DNA from: Betaproteobacteria bacterium HGW-Betaproteobacteria-2
GTDB taxonomy: Bacteria > Pseudomonadota > Gammaproteobacteria > Burkholderiales > Methylophilaceae
NCBI GenBank assembly: GCA_002842255.1
Contig: PHCM01000130.1
Coordinates: 1-5,062, forward strand
Length of the DNA stretch: 5,062 nucleotides
Direction: 5' to 3'
The translations under genes and the position numbers were made by a program. Positions 1 through 5,062 of the stretch are shown one piece after another; position 1 is the first letter of the stretch; each line of letters begins with the position of its first letter. Under the pieces are notes generated by a model. It did no database searches. It saw only the letters and a list, made by a program, of their open reading frames with translations, and was not told the origin of the DNA.

Positions 1-41
1 TAATCATTGATTCAATTTGCTCAGATTCGGTTTTGCTCGGT

Positions 42-509
42 TCATTCTGTTCTCATTCCTTGCAAGCACTGCTCTGCCAGACTTGAGTTTGCACGGATTT
101 GCAACATTCTGCCATCGTCACTGGGCTGCAGGATGATATCCATATCCGCTTGCGGAATCAGGTCACCGGCTTTTTCCGGCCATTCCACCAGACAGATGGT
201 TTGCGGATTGAAATAATCGCGGAACCCCGCTGCCTCCCATTCTTCCGGATCGACAAATCTATATAAGTCAAAGTGATAGATATTGAACCTAGAAATCACA
301 TAAGGTTCAACCAGTGTGTAGGTCGGGCTTTTGACTTTGCCGCTGTGGCCGAGCCCATGCAACAGACCGCGCACGAAAGTGGTCTTGCCGGCGCCGAGAT
401 CGCCATGCAGATAGATGGTGAGTCCGGACTGCAGATGCGCGGCCAATTGCGCACCGGCCGACAGTGTCGCCGCTTCATCCGCCAGGTACAGTGTAAAATC
501 CTTGCTCAT
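42..509 (-). CDS. tsaE: TsaE, ATPase subunit of the tRNA t6A37 threonylcarbamoyl-transfer machinery
   Basis: TsaE is the small cytoplasmic P-loop ATPase that, with TsaB and TsaD, drives formation of N6-threonylcarbamoyladenosine at A37 of ANN-decoding tRNAs. The 155-residue product has the normal family length. It shows the Walker A motif GDLGAGKTT (36-44), the conserved VKSPTYTLVE segment (59-68), the Walker B-like strand YHFDLYRF (78-85) and the LVEWPEK motif (108-114), so every hallmark is present and the gene looks intact. The start is the ATG at 509-507, which directly abuts the queG ATG on the other strand. No strong Shine-Dalgarno is visible; a GGAT just upstream is the best candidate. 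The reading frame closes with TGA at 44-42. A further ATG at 7-5, 34 bases past the stop, could begin the next minus-strand gene (often an amiC-type amidase in related bacteria), but only seven bases of it would be inside the window. Confidence 0.97.
   Translation of the reverse strand: MSKDFTLYLADEAATLSAGAQLAAHLQSGLTIYLHGDLGAGKTTFVRGLLHGLGHSGKVKSPTYTLVEPYVISRFNIYHFDLYRFVDPEEWEAAGFRDYFNPQTICLVEWPEKAGDLIPQADMDIILQPSDDGRMLQIRANSSLAEQCLQGMRTE
494..499 (+). promoter_or_regulatory. weak -10-like hexamer before queG
   Basis: TAAAAT matches the sigma-70 -10 consensus at five of six positions and lies inside tsaE, 10 bases before the queG ATG. No acceptable -35 is found 15-18 bases upstream. If used, it would give a transcript with almost no leader. 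It is reported only because the queG promoter must lie within tsaE if the gene is transcribed on its own. Confidence 0.15.
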
Positions 510-1577
510 ATGAATCCGAACGACCTATCCGGCCTTGCCGCCGACATCAAACGCTGGGGCCTTGAGCTCGGCTTTGGCGCGGTGGGCATTACAGACACCG
601 ACTTGAGTCAGGCCGAACAGGCGCATCGTGATTGGCTGGCTAAGGGTTTCCATGGTGCTATGGATTATATGGCAAAACATGGGGATAAACGAACCCGTCC
701 GGCCGAATTGCTGCCGGGCACGGTGCGTGTGATCTCCGTGCGCATGGACTACCTGCCGCCTGCCGCCGCCGATAGCGAGATGGTCATGGCGGACGGCGAA
801 AAGGCATTCATCTCGCGCTATGCGCTTGGACGGGATTATCACAAGGTATTGAGGGCGCGCATGCAAAAACTGTGCGACCGCATCGCTCAGGAGATCGGCG
901 AATTCGGTTATCGGGTGTTCACCGACAGCGCCCCGGTGCTGGAAGTGACGCTGGCGGAAAAAGCCGGCCTCGGCTGGCGCGGCAAGCACACCCTGCTGCT
1001 GTCGCGCGAGGCCGGCTCCTGGTTCTTTCTCGGCGAGATCTACACCGACCTGCCCTTGCCTGTCGATGTGCAAGGCCAGAACCATTGCGGCACCTGCCGT
1101 GCCTGCATCGACATCTGCCCTACTCAGGCCATCGTCGCACCGTATGAAGTCGATGCGAGGCGCTGCATCTCCTATCTGACCATCGAGCTGAAGGACAGCA
1201 TCCCGGAAGAACTAAGGCCGCTGATCGGCAACCGCATCTACGGCTGCGACGATTGCCAGCTGACCTGCCCGTGGAACCGCTTCGCCCAGCTGACCACAGC
1301 GGACGATTTTCATGTGCGTCACGGGCTGGATGATATGACGCTGGTCGAACTGTTCAGCTGGGATGAAGAAACGTTCAAATCGAGGATGTCCGGCAGCGCC
1401 ATCTATCGCATCGGCTACGCGCAATGGCTGCGCAACATCGCCGTCGGTCTGGGTAACGCGCCGGCAACAGCTCATGTGATTGCGGCGCTGGAAGCCCGAC
1501 AGAACGATGCCGATGCGATGGTGCGCGAGCATGTTGCCTGGGCGCTGATGCAACACAGGCAAAAAGCCGCCAGCTGA
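510..1577 (+). CDS. queG: QueG, epoxyqueuosine reductase
   Basis: QueG is a cytoplasmic cobalamin-dependent iron-sulfur enzyme that reduces epoxyqueuosine to queuosine at position 34 of GUN-anticodon tRNAs. The product has 355 residues, slightly shorter than the E. coli enzyme. The N-terminal part has the family-typical LGFGAVGITDTDL stretch (20-32). The segment FTDSAPVLE holds Asp139, at the place of the proposed catalytic Asp, and is followed by AEKAGLGWRGKH. Two [4Fe-4S] clusters are predicted from CxxCxxCxxxCP (Cys193, 196, 199, 203), Cys219, and CDDCQLTCP (Cys246, 249, 253): all eight ligands are present. The C-terminus contains a HEAT-like helix (VREHVAWAL). The frame is open upstream to 273, but that extension is only the antisense of tsaE; the family N-terminus aligns with the ATG at 510. 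No clear ribosome binding site precedes it. Confidence 0.97.
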   Translation: MNPNDLSGLAADIKRWGLELGFGAVGITDTDLSQAEQAHRDWLAKGFHGAMDYMAKHGDKRTRPAELLPGTVRVISVRMDYLPPAAADSEMVMADGEKAFISRYALGRDYHKVLRARMQKLCDRIAQEIGEFGYRVFTDSAPVLEVTLAEKAGLGWRGKHTLLLSREAGSWFFLGEIYTDLPLPVDVQGQNHCGTCRACIDICPTQAIVAPYEVDARRCISYLTIELKDSIPEELRPLIGNRIYGCDDCQLTCPWNRFAQLTTADDFHVRHGLDDMTLVELFSWDEETFKSRMSGSAIYRIGYAQWLRNIAVGLGNAPATAHVIAALEARQNDADAMVREHVAWALMQHRQKAAS

Positions 1578-1591
1578 ACTAACCCGCTGAA

Positions 1592-1619
1592 ATTAAAAAA
1601 GCCAGTCGCGGACTGGCTT
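1592..1619 (-). terminator. intrinsic terminator for the minus-strand small gene
   Basis: A perfect inverted repeat, AAGCCAGTC / GACTGGCTT with loop GCG (1599-1619), forms a nine-base-pair stem. Read on the minus strand it is followed by a T-run (complement of A1595-A1600), the classic Rho-independent layout, 64 bases after the stop of the minus-strand gene. On the plus strand the hairpin follows queG by 21 bases, but the tail is only TTGCTATAT, so termination of queG here would be weaker. It probably insulates the two convergent genes from each other. Confidence 0.85.
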
Positions 1620-1682
1620 GCTATATGACGCTGCTCGCTAAATCTACTTGCTGACTCAGCTTGTATTCTGCTCAGGGCAGGA

Positions 1683-2138
1683 TCATTTGGTGCTTTTCTT
1701 TTCCGGCGGCTGCATCATGCAGGTCTCTTTGCCGTTGTTGCCACCGAAATCGTCCGGTTCGAAATACTCCACACGCAAGCTCCAGCGGCCGCCGGATACA
1801 CGTTTGGCGGTAGCCAACGCAGTGGTCGGCTCACCCTTGCGACGCACGGTATCGAGATAGTAGCTGGCTGCCAGCTGGTTGCCGAGCGAAACGGCATTGC
1901 CGTAGAACTTGATGCCGTTCTCGGTTTGCGCGGTGTATTCGTAGGCGCCGAATCTGCCGGAACTTGCCACCAGGTTAAGGCGCAGGGTGACATCGACCTT
2001 GTATTTGCCGACTTTCTGGTTTTCGCCCTCACAGCTGTATTTGCCGCTGTAGTTGGGGCCGGTGAAGGCTGGCTGATTGGCCTGCGCGGTTTGGTAAAAG
2101 CCTGTAAATAAAACAAAAACAACGATAAGAAGTTTCAT
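1683..2138 (-). CDS. predicted exported small protein of unknown function, two cysteines
   Basis: I do not recognise a named family. The 151-residue product begins with a clear Sec signal peptide: Lys2, a hydrophobic core (3-15) and a likely cleavage after Ala-Gln-Ala20. No lipobox cysteine is present, so a soluble periplasmic or secreted protein is expected. The mature part of about 131 residues is rich in alternating polar/hydrophobic stretches and aromatic residues that suggest beta strands. Its only two cysteines lie near the ends, in YSCEGEN (Cys36) and KETCMMQ (Cys140), and could form a disulfide closing a small beta-barrel (inference). The acidic-glycine segment EPDDFGGNNG (127-136) precedes the second Cys. 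The frame extends upstream to 2249 with other ATG codons, but I chose 2138-2136 because the signal peptide begins there and a -10-like element lies within the longer version. No good Shine-Dalgarno is visible. It is divergent from the GH17 genes. Confidence 0.8.
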   Translation of the reverse strand: MKLLIVVFVLFTGFYQTAQANQPAFTGPNYSGKYSCEGENQKVGKYKVDVTLRLNLVASSGRFGAYEYTAQTENGIKFYGNAVSLGNQLAASYYLDTVRRKGEPTTALATAKRVSGGRWSLRVEYFEPDDFGGNNGKETCMMQPPEKKSTK

Positions 2139-2177
2139 GAAGTCGCTTGATAAGAAAACGTTGCGGGTAAAGCGCGC

Positions 2178-2183
2178 ATTGTA
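2178..2183 (-). promoter_or_regulatory. candidate -10 element for the small exported protein gene
   Basis: Read on the minus strand this is TACAAT, a five-of-six match to TATAAT. Transcription would start near 2171 and give a leader of about 33 bases before the ATG at 2138. There is no convincing -35 at 16-18 bases spacing (best hexamer about TGCTTC), so activator dependence or a false match are both possible. Its position supports the 2138 start over the longer upstream versions. Confidence 0.3.
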
Positions 2184-2226
2184 TCCCGAGAATGCGGCTA
2201 GAAGCATTTGTTTTTTCATCATTTTT

Positions 2227-2255
2227 TTGTGTTGCCGCGTCACCTGCATTATGAT
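2227..2255 (+). promoter_or_regulatory. candidate sigma-70 promoter for the GH17 gene pair
   Basis: TTGTGT (2227-2232) and TATGAT (2250-2255) are separated by 17 bases. The -10 matches five of six consensus bases, the -35 three of six. Two T-runs (2211-2216 and 2222-2228) with centres about one helical turn apart lie at and just upstream of the -35, which could act as an UP-like or curved segment. The predicted start near 2262 leaves a leader of about 68 bases before the ATG at 2330, containing the small imperfect hairpin AAATC-TCGC-GATTT (2269-2282) followed by T-rich sequence. This is pattern matching only. Confidence 0.35.
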
Positions 2256-2329
2256 GTGCGCTCTTGCGAAATCTCGCGATTTTTTACTCAGAACTCCCGA
2301 TTCACGCCTGACTCATTGATGGATATTTC

Positions 2330-3898
2330 ATGCTCTGCAACCAGCTCCGAACGTTCGCTGTCCTCAATATTCTTCTCCTGATATCACTCGCAGGCTGGCT
2401 CTACTGGCAGAACAGGCCGGTACCACTGGCCGTGCCGGAGCTTCCGCAGCAAAAGATGCAATGCGCGTCCTATGCGCCTTATTACACGCCGGGGCAAAGC
2501 CCGTTCATCAAGGGCACCCACATCAGTCCGCAGCAGATCGAGCACGACCTGGCCCTGCTGGCAGAACGCTTCGATTGCGTGCGCACGTATTCTGTCGGCC
2601 AGGGGCTGGACCATGTGCCGGAAGCCGCTGGCAAGTTGGGGCTGGAGGTGCTGCTCGGGGTATGGATCGGCTGGACCGATGCCGAGAACCAGCGCGAGCT
2701 GACACTGGGCCTCAAGCTCGCCAACCAGCATCCGGACGTGATCCGCACGCTGATCGTCGGCAACGAGGTGCTGCTGCGCAAGGAACAGAAACCTGCCAAA
2801 CTCAAGGCCTATCTGCAGCGTGCCAGAGCCTCGACCGACGTCCCCATCACCTATGCCGATGTCTGGGAGTTCTGGCTCAAGAACAAGGAAATAGAGGATT
2901 CGGTCGATTTCATCACGGCGCATATCCTGCCCTATTGGGAAGACGAGCCGCAAGCCATCGAAGCCTCTATCAGTCATGCCGTCAACGTCATGAACCGGCT
3001 GGAGCAGACGTTCGACAAACCCATTCTCATCGGCGAGACCGGCTGGCCAAGCGCCGGCCGCCACCGCAACGGCTCCGCACCCGGCAACGTCAATCAGGCG
3101 CGCTATATCCGTGAGTTTCTGCAGACAGCGCACGAAAAGGAATGGCGCTACAACCTGATCGAAGCCTTTGACCAGCCCTGGAAACGCGTGCTGGAAGGCA
3201 CGGTAGGCGGTCACTGGGGAATATACGATAGCCAGTTGCAGGCTAAATTCTCGCTGACCGATGCCATCGCCGAACGCAATGACGGCTGGTGGCCATGGCT
3301 TTCGGCCTTTGCCGGCATGCTGCTGTTCGGCCTGCTCGGATTACGAGCAAAGTCAACCGGCAACGCCACTCGCACTGCCTTGGCCATGCTGCCACTGGGT
3401 GCAGCTGCCGGCATCATGGTTTATCTGCAGGCAGGCTATCTTGTCGATGCCTGCCGCGACATTCTCGAATGGCTGGCGCTGGGTGGCGTGGCCCTCTTCG
3501 GCTGGGTCGGTCTGCTGACCTTGCCGGCATTGGCACTGAATCAAAGTGCCACGGCAAAACGCTGGGCAGGCCTCAGCCTCTGGCTGCTGGCAGCGACGGC
3601 GCTGATCGGCAGCGCCCTGCTGCTGTTTGATGGCCGCTACCGTGATTTCCCGCTGAGCCTCTACCTGCTGCCTGCCCTGCAATTCGGCCTGCTGGCGAAA
3701 CTGGCAGGTATGGAGCACATCCCGCAGCCCAGGGCTTTTGTCCACATGCTGGCGCTGGCTGCTATCTTCAGTCTTACCCTGCTGGTACTTGAGCCGTCCA
3801 ATCTGCAACTCTGGGCCTGGATCTCGCTGCTGCTGTTACTGATATCATCTGCCGTGTCCCTAGGCCGCCAACCCGATTCCGCTACCATCCAACCATGA
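2330..3898 (+). CDS. membrane-anchored GH17-family glucanase/transglucosylase with seven C-terminal membrane helices
   Basis: The 522-residue product is complete. A signal-anchor helix (about 8-27) is followed by a GH17-type (beta/alpha)8 domain (about 45-318). It contains FIKGTHIS near the first strand, the acid/base motif VGNEVL with Glu146, the DFITAHILPYWE strand, the nucleophile motif GETGWPS with Glu236, and IEAFDQPWK near the end of the barrel. About seven membrane helices follow (321-338, 349-367, 379-403, 412-433, 440-458, 469-487, 493-511). The catalytic domain is predicted to be periplasmic. GH17 enzymes cleave or transglycosylate beta-1,3-glucans; a glucan-remodelling role, as for Bradyrhizobium NdvC (a GH17 protein of similar size), is inference. 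No GT2 motifs are seen. The start at 2330 has a GGA six bases upstream and leads straight into the anchor. The stop overlaps the next gene by ATGA, indicating one operon. The substrate cannot be told from sequence; hydrolase or transferase remains open. Confidence 0.88.
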   Translation: MLCNQLRTFAVLNILLLISLAGWLYWQNRPVPLAVPELPQQKMQCASYAPYYTPGQSPFIKGTHISPQQIEHDLALLAERFDCVRTYSVGQGLDHVPEAAGKLGLEVLLGVWIGWTDAENQRELTLGLKLANQHPDVIRTLIVGNEVLLRKEQKPAKLKAYLQRARASTDVPITYADVWEFWLKNKEIEDSVDFITAHILPYWEDEPQAIEASISHAVNVMNRLEQTFDKPILIGETGWPSAGRHRNGSAPGNVNQARYIREFLQTAHEKEWRYNLIEAFDQPWKRVLEGTVGGHWGIYDSQLQAKFSLTDAIAERNDGWWPWLSAFAGMLLFGLLGLRAKSTGNATRTALAMLPLGAAAGIMVYLQAGYLVDACRDILEWLALGGVALFGWVGLLTLPALALNQSATAKRWAGLSLWLLAATALIGSALLLFDGRYRDFPLSLYLLPALQFGLLAKLAGMEHIPQPRAFVHMLALAAIFSLTLLVLEPSNLQLWAWISLLLLLISSAVSLGRQPDSATIQP

Positions 3899-5062
3899 TC
3901 GCTGCCGTCAAACGCTATACACCTCCCCTGATCTTCGCGCTGGCGTTCGCCATCGTTCATGCCGCGCTATGGCTGGCAATCAATCGGGCATTACCCCTGA
4001 TCGATGCACCACCCATCGTGCATGGCCTCGCATACAGCGGGTTCCAGAAGGGCCAGAGTCCGCTTGAGCAGACTTACCCGACGACAGACCAACTGATAAG
4101 CGACCTGCGCATACTGGACACCTATACCGACCGCATCCGAACCTATGGCGCCGTGGAAAATCCGGAGGTAGTGGCGCTTGCCAACGTCATCGGCATGAAA
4201 GTGACGGCAGGCGCCTGGCTGGGGCCGGAGGATGAAGCCAACCAGCGCGAGATCAAGACGCTGCTGGCCAAGGCCGAGATATATCCCAACATACAGAGAC
4301 TCATCATCGGCAACGAAGCGCTGTTGCGCGAGGATCTGGAAGTCGAGGAACTGATCGCTTACCTGGATCAGGTCAAGGCCAGGACCAAGCTGCCAATCTC
4401 GACCGCCGAGCCCTGGCATGTCTGGATCAAACACCCGGAACTGGTGCGTCATGTCGATTTCATCTCCATCCACCTGCTGCCCTACCACGAGGGCGTTCCG
4501 GTTGAAGAGGCCGTGGATTACGCCATGCAGCGTTACAACGAGCTGATGGACCGTTTCCCGCGCAAGAAGATTGTCATCACCGAAGTCGGCTGGCCCAGCA
4601 AGGGGCCAGCCATCGGCGCTTCGGTCGCATCACAGGTGAACCAGGCCCGTTTCGTGCGCGAGTTTCTCGCCAGAACCGCTTACAAGAGCTACGACTACTA
4701 CCTGATGGAAGCCATAGACCAGCCATGGAAAGTGGCCATCGAGGGATGGGCCGGCCCCTATTGGGGCATGCTGAATGCTGAGCGCAGCCCCAAATTCTCG
4801 CTGGCCGGGGCCGTACCACGTGACGACCGCTGGATCGGCAAGGCGGCCTGGTCCACGCTGCTCGCCTTCCCGCTTATTCTCTTTATCGCCTGGCGTTTCG
4901 GTCACTGGCGTCTGGGCGGGCGTATCTCCATGGCGTTGTTGACGCAGGCCTGTATCACGACGCTGGTCATTGCCTGGAATCTGCCCGGGGATTACTACTA
5001 CACGCTACGCGATTTCATCATCCTGATTGGCCTCATCTTCGCCATGCTGATGACATCGGCGG
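3895..5062 (+). CDS. second membrane-anchored GH17-family protein, cut by the window edge, possibly an NdvB-type glucan synthase
   Basis: The frame is open from the ATG at 3895 to the right edge, giving 389 residues without a stop; the C-terminus is missing. A signal-anchor helix (12-30) leads to a GH17 domain (about 42-312) with the acid/base motif IIGNEALL (Glu141), the FISIHLLPYHE strand, the nucleophile motif ITEVGWPSKG (Glu230) and MEAIDQPWK. Helices follow at 317-334 and 344-361, joined by an Arg-rich, presumably cytoplasmic loop, and a third begins at 374. It is clearly a paralogue of the preceding gene, with matching blocks such as ANQRE, GNE-LLR, NQAR, REFL and DQPWK. Proteobacterial NdvB-type proteins carry GH17, membrane helices and then a GT2 glucan synthase domain. 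That architecture is plausible here but unseen. Its start codon lies in the stop of the upstream gene (ATGA) with no visible Shine-Dalgarno, so translation is probably coupled. The periplasmic GH17 part may branch, cyclise or trim beta-1,3-glucan (inference). Confidence 0.85.
   Translation, partial: MIAAVKRYTPPLIFALAFAIVHAALWLAINRALPLIDAPPIVHGLAYSGFQKGQSPLEQTYPTTDQLISDLRILDTYTDRIRTYGAVENPEVVALANVIGMKVTAGAWLGPEDEANQREIKTLLAKAEIYPNIQRLIIGNEALLREDLEVEELIAYLDQVKARTKLPISTAEPWHVWIKHPELVRHVDFISIHLLPYHEGVPVEEAVDYAMQRYNELMDRFPRKKIVITEVGWPSKGPAIGASVASQVNQARFVREFLARTAYKSYDYYLMEAIDQPWKVAIEGWAGPYWGMLNAERSPKFSLAGAVPRDDRWIGKAAWSTLLAFPLILFIAWRFGHWRLGGRISMALLTQACITTLVIAWNLPGDYYYTLRDFIILIGLIFAMLMTSA

Noticed and set aside
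1..41. Possible start of a next minus-strand gene (ATG at 7-5, e.g. an amidase gene that often follows tsaE)
   Set aside because: Only seven bases would be in the window, so no product can be supported.
15..58. Imperfect short repeats (TTGCTC, ATTCGG, TTCATTC-like words) at the left edge
   Set aside because: Too short and irregular to call a repeat array; no CRISPR-like spacing and partly within the end of tsaE.
273..509. Upstream in-frame extension of queG (79 extra residues)
   Set aside because: It is entirely antisense to the well-conserved tsaE gene; the QueG family N-terminus aligns with the ATG at 510.
2139..2249. Longer N-terminus for the small exported protein, starting at ATG codons up to 2249
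   Set aside because: The added residues would bury the signal peptide internally, and the best -10 element lies inside the extension.
2266..2285. Hairpin plus T-run resembling a terminator upstream of the GH17 operon
   Set aside because: The stem is only four to five base pairs and there is no plus-strand gene just upstream for it to terminate; kept only as a weak leader feature.
2384..3214. Long open frame on the minus strand (276 codons) across the first GH17 gene, and a 217-codon plus-strand frame at 2461-3114
   Set aside because: Both are shadows of a gene with convincing GH17 motifs and GC-rich codons; their translations show no family features and unnatural composition.
3991..4488. 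Minus-strand open frame (165 codons) opposite the second GH17 gene
   Set aside because: It is antisense to the GH17 domain with both catalytic motifs; no start signal or recognisable domain.

Overview
The window looks like ordinary chromosomal DNA from a Gram-negative proteobacterium. It is moderately GC-rich, with GC-rich third codon positions in the long genes. The TsaE and QueG sequences read like those of Beta/Gammaproteobacteria. A betaproteobacterium, perhaps of the Nitrosomonadales/Gallionellaceae kind, is my best guess, but this rests on impression and not on a search. I see no tRNA, rRNA, insertion sequence, CRISPR array or prophage gene.

Left part (1-1577): two tRNA-modification genes run divergently from start codons that touch. 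tsaE on the minus strand is the ATPase of the t6A37 pathway. queG on the plus strand performs the last step of queuosine-34 synthesis. Both act on the tRNA anticodon loop. Each gene's leader and promoter must lie inside the other's coding sequence.

Middle part (1578-2329): queG converges on a small minus-strand gene for a predicted exported protein of 151 residues. It has a clear signal peptide, two cysteines and no family I can name. A strong hairpin with a T-tract, oriented for the minus strand, ends that gene. Upstream of it is a 191-bp AT-rich divergent spacer with candidate promoter elements for both directions.

Right part (2330-5062): two tandem, related plus-strand genes overlap by ATGA. 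Each encodes an N-terminal membrane anchor, a GH17-type (beta/alpha)8 glucanase/transglucosylase domain with both catalytic glutamates in recognisable motifs, and then several membrane helices. The first is complete (522 aa, seven C-terminal helices, no glycosyltransferase domain). The second runs off the window after 389 residues, just as its membrane region begins. Known proteobacterial NdvB-type proteins combine GH17, membrane helices and a GT2 synthase, and Bradyrhizobium NdvC is a separate membrane-linked GH17 protein. I therefore infer that this is a beta-1,3(/1,6)-glucan synthesis and remodelling locus. The GT2 part, if present, lies beyond the right edge and is not seen. This tandem pair is the most interesting content of the window.
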